64,000 nucleotides of DNA from Strigops habroptila (Eukaryota > Chordata > Aves > Psittaciformes > Psittacidae): positions 15,704,992-15,768,991 of the forward strand of contig NC_044283.2 in assembly GCF_004027225.2 (NCBI RefSeq), read 5' to 3'. The notes under the pieces are model-generated. The model saw nothing but the letters and a program-made list of their open reading frames with translations. It was not told the DNA's origin and did not search any database. The position numbers were made by a program, and so were the translations under genes. This document shows positions 54,101-62,262 of the stretch, piece by piece. How positions within the stretch are numbered: position 1 is the first letter of the stretch; every line of letters begins with the position of its first letter.

Positions 54101-57100
54101 GTGATGTAATCTTCTGAACAGAGAAAAGCCTTAGGCTCTTTCTGTTGTCTTCCTCATTACAAAAGTGTTCTTGATTCACCTCCCATTCTTAGGTATTTTG
54201 GCTATATTTTTGCCAATGGGTTAATATACATAAAATGGTAGAATTTTGTTTTACAAGATTACAGTTATTTTTCTTGGACAGTGAATGTGTAGTAAGAATA
54301 TATAGTTCTTGGATTGGAAGTGAAAGTATTATTTTTGGCAGATGGACAGTGGTGAACTGTAAGTATAAGCAGTGTGCTAAAAATTAAATTATTTTGGAGA
54401 TCTGTGCTGAACAGCCTTTAAACTAGTAGATACTTAATAAAAATTTATCAGTTTTTCACAATCTGAAAGTAGGCAATAATATATTAAAGAAACAGAAGTT
54501 TAGATAATGTCATGGGTTACATGATAATACAATCTTTTAAAAAAATCTTTTTTTTAATAACAGTTCTACTTTCAGCCTTGAAATTTACATTTGCTTACAC
54601 TTACTCATCCACTCATTACTCTTAGTTTGGGAATTGCTTCTTCAGATTTTCCTCCTTCAAGCACGCTGTCTTGTAATACATTGGTATCTGTATAGGACAG
54701 AGAATTTGTAACGTATGATTTTATACTGAAGGACAAAGTCTTCCTGCCATTGAAAAAGGAGTAGCTTTTACTGATATTTTCTTGACACATCTGCTAGAGG
54801 ACTAGGAGCAGGAGGTGTGCAGTTACCACACGATACCTTGGAGACAGGATCTCTCACCAGAAAAAACATGAGAATAGTAATGAGAAGGTTCACTGTGGGA
54901 ATGAGATTCTTGGATTTTGGCACCAGCTCTGGGGCTTGCTTGATGGTTGATCTTAATTAGATAAAATATTCCTTCTGAGTTTGTTAAGTGTTTTTCTAGG
55001 TCTGGAGTGATTTAGTTTAGTGTCACATTGTAATGAATCGGGAGAACCTCAGCTGAAATCAGTGAGATCAGAGTTGTGTAAGTAATGTGAGATGAGTTTG
55101 GCTGAGATTATTCTAGCGCTTTTCATATCTGTAATTCTTTCTGGCTCCAGCTCTGTTGCTGGAAGCTGTTACGCACATGAGGCTCAGATGAATTCAGGAA
55201 TTTTTACTGTCATGGTGCTTAATACTAATTCGGACTGCATATGTTGGTAAAAACATCTGACCTGCCTTGTCTCTCTTTTAACACTGCATTTCCCTGATGG
55301 TCAGTGTAGTACACTCATGAGAAATTACAGATGTAAGAGAGTGTAGCATGGAAAATAATCTAATTGCTTCCCACCCTCCAGCAACATAACTGATATGTAC
55401 TCTTTGCTGTCTGACAATCTGAGCGGTAGTTTTCCATTGGTTTGAGGAAGAAATGTCATCTGAATACAGAAGATTTTTGCAAATCAGCAGTTTCAGCCCT
55501 CCTGACCTTGTTTGTGGAGGAGGAAGCCAGCGTACACTGTGGATTGCAGGTTTCAGGCTCTTCTGGCTGATGTGTTTTAGCAGAGGTGATTCTCTACTGG
55601 AAGGTCCTGCTTCCAAACTGAATACATTAGATAAGTGTAATTACTGATCTGTATGTTCCTTGTGTCTTTAAGTTTCATCTTCTAGCTTCATCTGGCAGAC
55701 AAAGAAGAAAAGGTTGTTAAGCTGCGTGGATAAGTAATACTCAAATTGCTAGCTGATGAAGTGGAGAAGTTACTCATATTCCTTTCTGAAAAGTCTATCT
55801 TTCTTCTTTATTTATTGTTTTTGCTAGATTTGTTTATGCTTTTAAATAATGTATGATGTATTTCTTCTTTCAGCTCTAACTCACCCTCCCTGTCTTCCAC
55901 ATTCTGTGAATATTACAAGTAACAATGTGTTAGCTTACATCTTCTATTGTTGTTTTGGGGGTTTTTTTAATCATATTCTTTTTACTAGACATGTTTAACT
56001 ACCAAGATGGTACTGGAAACTGGTGCTGGAAAAAGTGTGTGCTTGTACTGCACGGGCATTTACATGGGAAGTGTGTTAGCATCGTTTAAAGTGCTAATGA
56101 ATAGCTCTTCTACAAACAGATGAGAGGCTGAAAATGTGGAACACCAATTCTGAGGCAAAAAAAGCACCCTGTTAATTTTGTTTGTGTTAAGAATCTTGTA
56201 GGGCTGTCAGAAGACTTAAATTACTTCATAGTTTACTACATTACTTCATCTCTGCAAGCCCCTTCTACTGGAGCTAGAAGCATGTTAAGTTTAAAACATA
56301 TTTTGTAATGTACAGTGTAATAAGAATTACTTCATAGCAGCAGTGCCGGTTTCCTGGGCTGTTGTTTACATGAATCGGCTTTAAAATGTTTTTAATGATG
56401 TACAGCTGCAATAAGCATTTCAGAAAACTTTGGGATCCCTAGAGAATGAGCTGTAATTGAAGTCAGATTGTCCAAAATGCAAAAGACTCGAGTACAGAAG
56501 GAAATCAAATCCTGCCATCTTCAAGTCTGGGTTTTATGCTCCTTGGATTTAAACCACTGCAGCCATCAGTCAAATTGAAACCCACATCACTTGGCTGTTG
56601 GTATTGCGCATTTTCACTCTGTTGTTCCACTGAGTTATAAAATTCTGATTGATTTTGTGCATATGTATGTATGTTTCTAGGCAAACCAGAAGACTTCGTG
56701 ATGCTGAACAAGAAAAAGACAGAACGTTGCTTAAGACCATTGTAAAAGTTTGGAAACAAATGAAATCCCTCCGTGACTTTCAGAAGTTTACTAACACACC
56801 CATGAAACTGTACTTGAGGAAGTATGTTTTGATAACGCTTTTTATACTTCATTTGCCATCAGCAGAGTTTTAATAAGATTAGTTGATTTGGGAACTTAAA
56901 ATTCTGATATGAAGGGTGCAGAAGTAAGAATTTGAGTAGTGTCTAGCACTGGTTGAGCCTGCCGCTATTCTTGAGTTTGGGGAGGAAGGAAGGTTAGAAT
57001 AACAAGTAATTACTGTAGCAGAAAGGAATTTCTACAAGCTAATGATATGATATCCATTCTGGATAGTAACTATCAGCTTTTAGACTATCTATGCTGGTAT

Positions 57101-60100
57101 TTTTAAATAGAACACACTTTTGATATAATGAAATTAATTCATGGAGAAGTAGACTTATGTATTACAGACTTGATTGTAGCCCTTATGTTAATTTATGCAA
57201 CATGTTGATGACTTGTTTTGAAGGGAAGAGGTTGATCAGAGATTAGATGAAGAAGCATATGAAGCAGAAATTCAGGCTGAGATAAATGAATTACTAGAAG
57301 AATGCATGGAAGAATATGAAAAGAAAATGGAGGAGTATAAAACTGAGCTAAAAGAGTGGAAATTGTGGAAGAAAACACAGGTTTGTTTCAATCATTCAGT
57401 TTCATAAAAAAATTAAAACTTAATGCGTAGAAAATTTGTTCTTGTGTTGAAAATTTGTCCTTCTAATATAGAAAAATCAGTTTCAGGGTAGTTACGCATA
57501 ATTTTTGTGATGTATTTGGACACATTCTGTCTACTTAGAATTTGTTAGTAAATTAATTGTGAATTCAAAAATTAAAACTAGTGGGTTTTTTGAGCATTGT
57601 CTTCCTGCTATTGATTTTCAGCACTTCAGCAGTTCTTTCTTTAAATTTGATAGTTTTGCAGCATTCATGTCCTTCTTGCAGACAAAAAACCTGGATGAAT
57701 TTTGTGTGAGTGGTGAAGCAAAGTAATTATGGGGTGCTTCTAGTGAACAAGCAGTTGATGTCATCTCATGTAAATTTCAGTTTTGGAATGTCCCCAAACT
57801 GAAATACTTAATGCTAAGCTACAAAGCTTGCGCACCGGAGTTTGTGGCACATGTGCATTCACTTCATCAGGGTATATGCAGACAATGTATCTCGAAGAAC
57901 TGTGTCTGCTGGTTGAATAACCCTCCTCCAATCCTGACAGAACTCATGTGGTAACTCAGGCTAAATGAGAAGTCTGCTGCTAGCCAGAATGTTCAAGAAA
58001 CATGCTTATTTTGTAAGTTGGTTGAGAAGGTTAAATAAATGTTTTGTTTAAAGCACATTATGCGTTGAAACATATGAATGGAATGCAGTGCTGAATTCTG
58101 AATCTGAAGTAGTACTGTAGGGTAAGAGAAACGTCATTTTTGTGTGTGTGATTTTAACCTTACACAGTAATTTCTCATACATATTTATCACTTGTAAATC
58201 AAGAGAACAAGAGAAAAAAACTGTAGTGATTGAAACAAGTTCAGGAAGAACATTATTATTTTTATATGCAGAAGTCCAAAAAGAAAAAGAAGAAAAAAGA
58301 CATTCATGAAGATGAAGAGTCAGTAGAAGATTGTGATCTTGGTGAGGAACGTGTAAAACCCATCCCACCTAAAATGGCCAATAGTCGGGACATCGAGCAG
58401 CAGGTTAGAGAAAAAGCTGACAACTGCAGAAGGAAACCTGGAGAGCCTGCTCTAATTCCTGAACTGGTCCTGTCAGGAAACATAACTCCAACCGAGTTGT
58501 GTCCTCGGTAAGATCAGTGGTGGTCTGCAGATTGCTTTCTTTGTGATTTTTCTGCTGTTATTTATGAATTGATGGATTGGACAGCTTCACAAGCATGTGC
58601 TCACTGCTCTGTTTAGCTTAGTGATAAAACTGCTTTCTGAAGCTGATACAACTTAACTCGTTTTCAAGTCACATGAAACCTTGTATATAGTGGGCTTGGA
58701 GAATGCATGTCTACACATTCCCTTTGAACCTTCTGATGTTTCTTGAGCATCTGCATGGAACAGTAGTGTGTATATAAGGAAGTTCTTTTCACTGTGAAGT
58801 CTGGGTCACTTTTGGCAGTACCACACTCACTAGCTAGTCCTTTACACCAGGTCTCTGCTGTAGTCAACAAAGGGAAAGTAGGGAAATAGTGTAGTAAACC
58901 AGAGATTTCACTGTAGATAAAATAGGTAAATTTATTTGTTTGTGTTACTTTCCACATTTATACACACAATTTAACATACACCTAGCATATTTTACTCTTT
59001 CCAAAAACTCTTTTGTTTTGGATTTATTCAGCAGATAGCCTAATCAGGGAATACTGCTTGGCTGTTCCATTCCCAACAACTGAAAACTTAAATCTTAATT
59101 TGGTATCATTGTTGTGTTTTGGAGGAAAGGAGTAGAAGGGAATTTTGTTTCCCTAAATAACTCCTTTTATATGGAGGTGGCTTTAGTGGATCTAAAATAT
59201 GACATGTTAATTTTTAAATCATTTTATACTCATGAGAAGATGAAGCAACTATTAAATAATAATTTTAAAGTCTTTCCTGTGTAGTGACATTTTTAGAAGA
59301 GTACCATTTTAATGTAGGTGACTTCTGTTTACTCTTTGAGGAATCAGATTCTCGTTAACCAAAGAATAAAAATGTTATTAAAAATGATATGACAGCTTGT
59401 TTTGATATATTTACAGAGCAGAAGTTCTGCGACGGGAAGATGTGAAAAAACGCTCAGCTTTTATAAAAGTCCTTTTCAACTCCAAAGAAGTATCAAGGAC
59501 CGTTACCCGACCAATAAGTTCAGATTTCAGAGTTCACTTTGGACAGATTTTCAATTTACAAATATTCAGTTGGCCAGAGAGTTTGAAACTACAGGTAGGT
59601 AATGATTTAGCCTAGAAAATTTTAAGAAGATAATATGAAATGTAGTTACTCTTGTAATGCTTGTATTTTGCTCTATGGTAGTGTTGTAAAGACTGAAAAA
59701 CCTGTGAAAGACCCGTTGTAAATCATCAGTCTTATATCCCTTCCTTGCTTCTCCAGTCACAAACGTTTAACTTTCCTGCTACATTTTTGATGCTTGTGCT
59801 TTATATATACATATTTTTATATATGTGTGTGTGTGTGTTTATGTGTTTAATATATATATGTGTGTGTGTATGTTATATATAAAGTGACCACGGCAGCATG
59901 GGGAAAATGAAGTAAGTGGGACATGTGGTTAAATATGTTACTGGAGCAGCCTCTTAATTTTAGAAAAACTGATATATGTTGCAGATGAACTTGCCAAAAT
60001 GGACTTCTTAAAACATTATTGTCCACACAGCAAAATCATCATAATGTTTGCTGGAGGGGTATAATAAAAAAAAATTCATTGTTACTAATGTCCATAACTG

Positions 60101-62262
60101 CACTTAACTTGATCAACAGTGCAGTTAAGTCAAACCACCACCCCCTCTATTCCAAGTAAGAACTAGTGAATGAGTCACATGAATAATTTTCAGAGCCAAT
60201 ACAGTGTATTCTTAGGAGAACTATGGTCAGGATTCTACTTCTGTTAAATGACTTCCTCTGTCATTAATGACTTACTGCTGGTAGTTTAGGAGAGTGTATA
60301 CCCCTTGCCTGCTCAATTTATGTAACGCACAGATTGAAAGGGAAAAGAAATACCAGCTTCTTGGATTAAAAACATCTGAATGGAGAAATCATTCACATCA
60401 CTCTGAGCCTCCAACTGGCCAGAGAAGAGGGAAGCATCCTGCAGTACTGCCAAAATAGGGACTGTGTACCTGCCTTTCATGGTAGGGGAGAATTAGTGAG
60501 GCAGAATCCCTTTGGCATCTTCACCTGATGCCAGTGACTGTCACAAGTTACGTATTGTACGGCACTCTTTAAAGCCTAGAGTTTGTTGTATTATTCTCTG
60601 CTGCATTAGAAAGGTGAGGAGAATATATTTCTAGGAAGAATTCAGATCAACAGCTGCTGGTAGCTGAAATGTCTGCTAATTGGGTAATTCAGAAAGTAAA
60701 TTAATACAGTTGTCTTAATTATTTCATGCTTAAGTCATAGTAAAATCTTTTGTTCAGATACTCTGTGTTTTCAGCTTCTCATGAGTACATCTGTTTTTAT
60801 TATGTCTGTCACCATGGTTTTTTTCTAGATATATGAAACAATGGGTATGAGCAGTACCACCTTGTTGGCTGAAGTGTTCATACCTGTTCCTGAGACTACA
60901 GTTCTGACAGGCAGTGCTCCTATGGAAGAGGTTGAGTTCAGCAGCAGTCAGCGTGTGATGTTGGACCATGAAGGAGTTGGGAGTGGTAGGGTCTCTCAGT
61001 CTTTCTCAGTTCAGTGTGTCTTATTTCACTGAAACCATGTAGCAGTAACAGGCTGGTATAAGTTTCAGAGTAAATTCTGCTAAGAGTGGGGGGTTTTTTT
61101 CGTTATTTAAATCATCAGGCCTCTGATACTGCAGAGCAAGCACATGATATGAATCAGTATAGCTCCGGTGACGTTAATGTTTTATACCACTGAAGAATTG
61201 GCTTTAGAAGTGTATATGCAGAGTAATTTTTTGTCTTCCTATTTGCTTTGTTGACATCCTGCAACACATTTTATCCCTGGGATGTTGGAAAGATAAAACA
61301 AGGGAGAGAAAGGAAAAAGGGAATCAGGAATAATAAATAGTAGCATGTGGAACTTTCTATGCAAGTTTGAACAGCAGTATGAGATGACTGACTCGCATAA
61401 ATTTGCCATGTATGAAATGCAGATCAAGCTAGAGCAGAATAAATAAAGAACTGTGGAGGAAAGAAATGTGGTAAAAAAATCATTAAAAAAAATACGTGTG
61501 TAAGTGTCATTGACCGTGATGATTGTCCATGCAATCACAAAGCTTTAGGACTGACTTTTTAGTCATGCATTATTTTCTTGACTCTGAATTTCTGTTTCAT
61601 TAATAACAGTATGCTGAATTGGAAAACTACCAGAAATATTAGTGTGTATCTGTGAAGGAAAAAAAAGCTCTTGGCATAGCTTTCAAGGAATAGCCTTTCC
61701 TTCCAACCCAAATGGAAAGCCTTTCTGGGGAAGACTTTGTGGAACAGAGTCTTTCACTCTTTTTGTAGAGCAGAGTCCTTCCTCACAGCATGCAGCAGAA
61801 TCAAGTTGTTTGACATTTCCCCATTTGTATAAAGACAAAGGTTATTTCATAGAAGTGTTGAATACCAGGTTGGAAGGGACCTCAAATGTGATCTGGTCCA
61901 ACCTTTCGTGGCCATGACCTAGAGTAGCTGGCTCCGTGCCCTGTCCAGCTAAATCTTAAAAGTGTCCAACACTGGGGAGTCCACCAGTTCTCTGGGGAGA
62001 TTATTCCAGTTGTTCTCATTGACTACTTATTTTCAGGATGTGTTTTTGAAAATGTTCAGACATTGTGTTTGAATGCATAAATATACTACTTTGGGGTTTT
62101 TTCTCCCTTGATAGGTGTGTCCTTTTCATTTGAAGCTGATGGTAGCAACAGAATGACTTTGATGACCTCTGGGAAAGTATCCAATAGTGTCTCTTGGGCA
62201 GTTGGAGAAAAAGGAATCCCTTTAATTCCTCCAGTGTCTCAGCAAAACACAGGCATTTCAAG
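36115..62262 (+). CDS. CC2D2A: CC2D2A, 5' part: 18 coding exons, continues past the window
   Basis: CC2D2A is a core scaffold of the ciliary transition zone. It works in the MKS/B9-tectonic complex that gates membrane proteins into the cilium; human mutations cause Joubert and Meckel syndromes. The exons join into one frame of about 810 residues, roughly half the mammalian length of about 1,620. Order: low-complexity charged N-terminus (1-165); conserved [14 protein letters not shown] block (about 172-185) and glutamate-rich run (about 200-224); conserved block with [16 protein letters not shown] (about 286-301) and [16 protein letters not shown] (325-340); [20 protein letters not shown] (388-407) leading into [15 protein letters not shown]; coiled-coil-prone stretch (about 472-570); lysine-rich run (571-580); and the first C2-like module (about 656-800). 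Exon phases agree at every junction. The C-terminal C2 and transglutaminase-like parts lie outside the window. Numbering of exons assumes an untranslated exon 1. Confidence 0.96.
36587..36728 (+). repeat. T-free A/C tract
   Basis: For 142 bases the plus strand has no T and only four G. It consists of A runs and C runs (seven runs of three or more C). On the minus strand this is a G/T tract with seven G-runs of three or more. Loops between the runs are often longer than seven bases, so canonical G-quadruplex fit is only partial. The tract sits in the intron between CC2D2A exons 2 and 3, about 300 bases upstream of the CpG island. Confidence 0.9.
37023..37103 (+). CDS. CC2D2A: CC2D2A exon 3
   Basis: After the acceptor CTCTCTGACAG the exon encodes [15 protein letters not shown] and an arginine-rich end ([10 protein letters not shown]). 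This corresponds to mammalian EFIENDEDAD followed by a basic stretch (VRRQPRKKQ). It is 81 bases, phase 0 at both ends. The donor GTGACC is weak, but it is the only site I found that ends the exon in phase 0 right after the basic stretch. The frame stays open into the intron, so a longer exon is possible. Confidence 0.65.
37186..37195 (+). promoter_or_regulatory. NRF1-like site 1
   Basis: CGCATGCGCG matches the NRF1 half-palindrome core (GCATGCGC) inside the CpG island. It is the first of a pair 32 bases apart, both within the 250-base intron between exons 3 and 4. Confidence 0.55.
37218..37227 (+). promoter_or_regulatory. NRF1-like site 2
   Basis: TGCATGCGCG is the second NRF1-like core, 32 bases (about three helical turns) after the first. 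Paired NRF1 motifs are common at CpG-island promoters of housekeeping and ciliary genes; occupancy is not shown here. Confidence 0.5.
37354..37438 (+). CDS. CC2D2A: CC2D2A exon 4, possible alternative start
   Basis: The strong acceptor TTCTGCCCCGCTGCAG precedes [19 protein letters not shown], which parallels mammalian NPQEPVQEEPKTRLLS. The exon ends with one base of a split Glu codon before a consensus donor GTGAGT (37439). An in-frame ATG at 37411 has G at -3 and G at +4, a far better initiation context than the exon 2 ATG, and lies inside the CpG island. It would give a protein lacking the first 47 residues. Confidence 0.8.
37458..37478 (+). promoter_or_regulatory. Two adjacent GC boxes (Sp1/KLF type)
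   Basis: Two copies of GGGGCGGGGC (37458-37467 and 37469-37478) are separated by one base, immediately after the exon 4 donor. This is standard core-promoter architecture for a CpG island. Confidence 0.6.
37484..37494 (-). promoter_or_regulatory. YY1-like site
   Basis: GCCGCCATGTT is the reverse complement of AACATGGCGGC, a full match to the YY1 consensus that often sits just downstream of transcription starts. Its position six bases after the twin GC boxes supports a start site nearby. The direction of transcription is not settled by the motif. Confidence 0.55.
37902..38321 (-). mobile_element. CR1 LINE 3' fragment, minus strand
   Basis: It begins with TCATAGAATC and the TAGGTTGGAAAAGACCTTTAAGATCA-type 3' block (reverse complement). 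It continues through the last part of the CR1 reverse transcriptase frame. The minus strand is still open for 89 codons (37979-38248) and contains the family motif [17 protein letters not shown] near the C-terminal end of that protein. It lies about 280 bases past the CpG island. The right boundary is approximate. Confidence 0.92.
41290..42160 (-). mobile_element. Older CR1 LINE fragment from the reverse transcriptase region, minus strand
   Basis: Read on the minus strand, this matches the CR1 segment from the linker before the reverse transcriptase into its N-terminal half. A decayed [20 protein letters not shown] corresponds to the usual CR1 motif around KSMGPDGMHP, and the plus strand reads AGGAACCTCCCCTGATCATC and GGCTGACCAGCCTATAGTTC like many bird copies. 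Frames are broken, and no 3' octamers are present, so it is an internal fragment. Both ends are approximate. Confidence 0.8.
42822..42910 (+). CDS. CC2D2A: CC2D2A exon 5
   Basis: The exon follows TTTCTCTGTTTCAG, completes the split Glu codon and encodes [20 protein letters not shown], then MREKLKAAK. This matches mammalian LPPIPSTSRTGFAE and MREKLQAAR closely. The donor is GTGAGA. Residues 69-98. Confidence 0.95.
43319..43420 (+). CDS. CC2D2A: CC2D2A exon 6
   Basis: It encodes [20 protein letters not shown] and a basic tail, matching mammalian [20 protein letters not shown]. It is 102 bases, phase 0 at both ends, with acceptor GTTTGCTTAG and donor GTAAGA. Residues 99-132. Confidence 0.95.
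44912..45013 (+). CDS. CC2D2A: CC2D2A exon 7
   Basis: It encodes [20 protein letters not shown] followed by [14 protein letters not shown]. The [12 protein letters not shown]-type core is shared with mammals while the rest is diverged. Phase 0 at both ends; acceptor TTTTTATGCAG, donor GTAAGT. Residues 133-166. Confidence 0.9.
45835..46011 (+). CDS. CC2D2A: CC2D2A exon 8, conserved block and acidic run
   Basis: It encodes [19 protein letters not shown], nearly identical to mammals, followed by a glutamate-rich segment (about 200-224), also acidic in mammals. The donor used here is GTGTGA at 46012, which keeps phase 0 with exon 9; a better-scoring GTGAGT starts two bases later (46014) but would shift the frame. 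Residues 167-225. Confidence 0.88.
46187..46337 (+). CDS. CC2D2A: CC2D2A exon 9
   Basis: The acceptor ACTATAG has a weak pyrimidine tract, but an in-frame TAG directly upstream fixes the start at or after this site. The exon encodes [20 protein letters not shown] and [10 protein letters not shown], matching mammalian VADDFVAVRPADYE and REMLFIPS. Donor GTATGA, phase 1. Residues 226-276. Confidence 0.9.
47708..47844 (+). CDS. CC2D2A: CC2D2A exon 10
   Basis: After TTTCTCATTAG the exon encodes [20 protein letters not shown] and then [20 protein letters not shown], close to mammalian VQPRFLEDEGLYTGVRP and TNQNIMENR. The donor is GTAAGT, phase 0. Residues 276-321. Confidence 0.96.
48896..49111 (+). 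mobile_element. CR1 LINE 3' end, plus strand
   Basis: This short CR1 tail is in sense orientation with CC2D2A, ending in GGTCCTTTCCAACCCAAG and CATTCTATGATTCTATGATT. The upstream part has the familiar GAGGTGGTGAGGCACTGGAACAGG-like stretch. It lies in the intron between exons 10 and 11. The 5' boundary is approximate. Confidence 0.95.
49488..49619 (+). CDS. CC2D2A: CC2D2A exon 11
   Basis: It encodes [20 protein letters not shown], then a linker ending ELETVYVK, matching mammalian [19 protein letters not shown] and ELETLYKK. Acceptor TTATTTGTAG, donor GTAGGC, phase 0 at both ends. Residues 322-365. Confidence 0.96.
51412..51621 (+). CDS. CC2D2A: CC2D2A exon 12, most conserved block
   Basis: After a strong T-rich acceptor the exon encodes [20 protein letters not shown] and [19 protein letters not shown], essentially identical to mammals. 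It is 210 bases, phase 0 at both ends, donor GTATTT. The exon ends at TDK, where the coiled-coil-prone region begins. Residues 366-435. Confidence 0.97.
53651..53757 (+). CDS. CC2D2A: CC2D2A exon 13
   Basis: It encodes [20 protein letters not shown] and ends YKIEIR, matching mammalian LQALRNAVQTGLDPE and YKSEIRQ; the middle is variable. Acceptor GTTTGTTTAAG, donor GTAGGT, phase 2. Residues 436-471. Confidence 0.93.
56681..56821 (+). CDS. CC2D2A: CC2D2A exon 14
   Basis: It encodes [20 protein letters not shown] and [20 protein letters not shown], almost identical to mammals. It is a long amphipathic helix that starts the coiled-coil stretch. Acceptor ATGTTTCTAG, donor GTATGT, phase 2 at both ends. 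Residues 471-518. Confidence 0.97.
57224..57380 (+). CDS. CC2D2A: CC2D2A exon 15, coiled coil
   Basis: It encodes [20 protein letters not shown] followed by a strongly helical charged stretch ending WKLWKKTQ. Heptad-like spacing of hydrophobic residues supports a coiled coil. The acceptor is TTTTGAAG and the donor GTTTGT. Residues 518-570. Confidence 0.96.
58272..58507 (+). CDS. CC2D2A: CC2D2A exon 16, lysine run and linker
   Basis: It starts with [10 protein letters not shown], then an acidic patch ([10 protein letters not shown]), then [20 protein letters not shown] and [15 protein letters not shown], matching mammalian IEQEVRERAAQSRRRP and LSLAGSVTPNDQCPR. The acceptor is a NAGNAG (CAGAAG, 58269-58274), so isoforms with or without the first Lys are possible. 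Donor GTAAGA, phase 2. Residues 571-649. Confidence 0.95.
59417..59594 (+). CDS. CC2D2A: CC2D2A exon 17, start of first C2-like module
   Basis: It encodes [20 protein letters not shown] and [20 protein letters not shown]. The beta-strand pattern FIKVLFN...SRTV...[13 protein letters not shown] is the N-terminal C2-type module of CC2D2A. Acceptor TATTTACAG, donor GTAGGT, ending in phase 0. Residues 649-708. Confidence 0.97.
59801..59881 (+). repeat. TA/TG dinucleotide microsatellite
   Basis: An imperfect mixture of TA and TG runs (the longest a TG stretch of about seven units) within the intron after exon 17. It is likely length-variable between individuals. Confidence 0.85.
60829..60985 (+). 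CDS. CC2D2A: CC2D2A exon 18
   Basis: It continues the C2-like module with [20 protein letters not shown] and [19 protein letters not shown], matching mammalian PTLLAEVFLPIPETTVVTG and [11 protein letters not shown]. Acceptor TTTTTTTCTAG, donor GTAGGG, phase 1. Residues 709-761. Confidence 0.97.
61848..62020 (-). mobile_element. CR1-type fragment, minus strand
   Basis: It begins at about TTTCATAGAAGTGTTGAATA, then CAGGTTGGAAGGGACCTCAA and the CTGTCCAGCTAAATCTTAAA block of bird CR1 tails. It ends with GGAGATTATTCCAGTTGTTC before exon 19. It is diverged and truncated, with approximate boundaries, and lies about 95 bases upstream of that exon. Confidence 0.75.
62115..62262 (+). CDS. CC2D2A: CC2D2A exon 19, last coding exon in the window
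   Basis: It encodes [20 protein letters not shown] and then [20 protein letters not shown], matching mammalian [19 protein letters not shown] and AWAIGENGIPLIPPLSQQN. The acceptor is CCTTGATAG and the donor GTAATA, leaving phase 2. The next mammalian exon would begin with the ALKKADAISSIG region, which is not found before the window ends. Residues 761-810. Confidence 0.97.

Larger units (their letters stand above)
42911..61847 (+). other. CC2D2A: CC2D2A introns between exons 5 and 19
   Basis: The 14 introns run from about 400 to 2,900 bases and all use GT-AG. The longest are those after exons 6 (1.5 kb), 9 (1.4 kb), 10 (1.6 kb), 11 (1.8 kb), 12 (2.0 kb), 13 (2.9 kb), 17 (1.2 kb) and 18 (1.1 kb). 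Besides the CR1 copies and the microsatellite listed, I see only a pyrimidine-rich stretch at about 52.56-53.10 kb. No nested gene was recognised on either strand. Confidence 0.8.
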
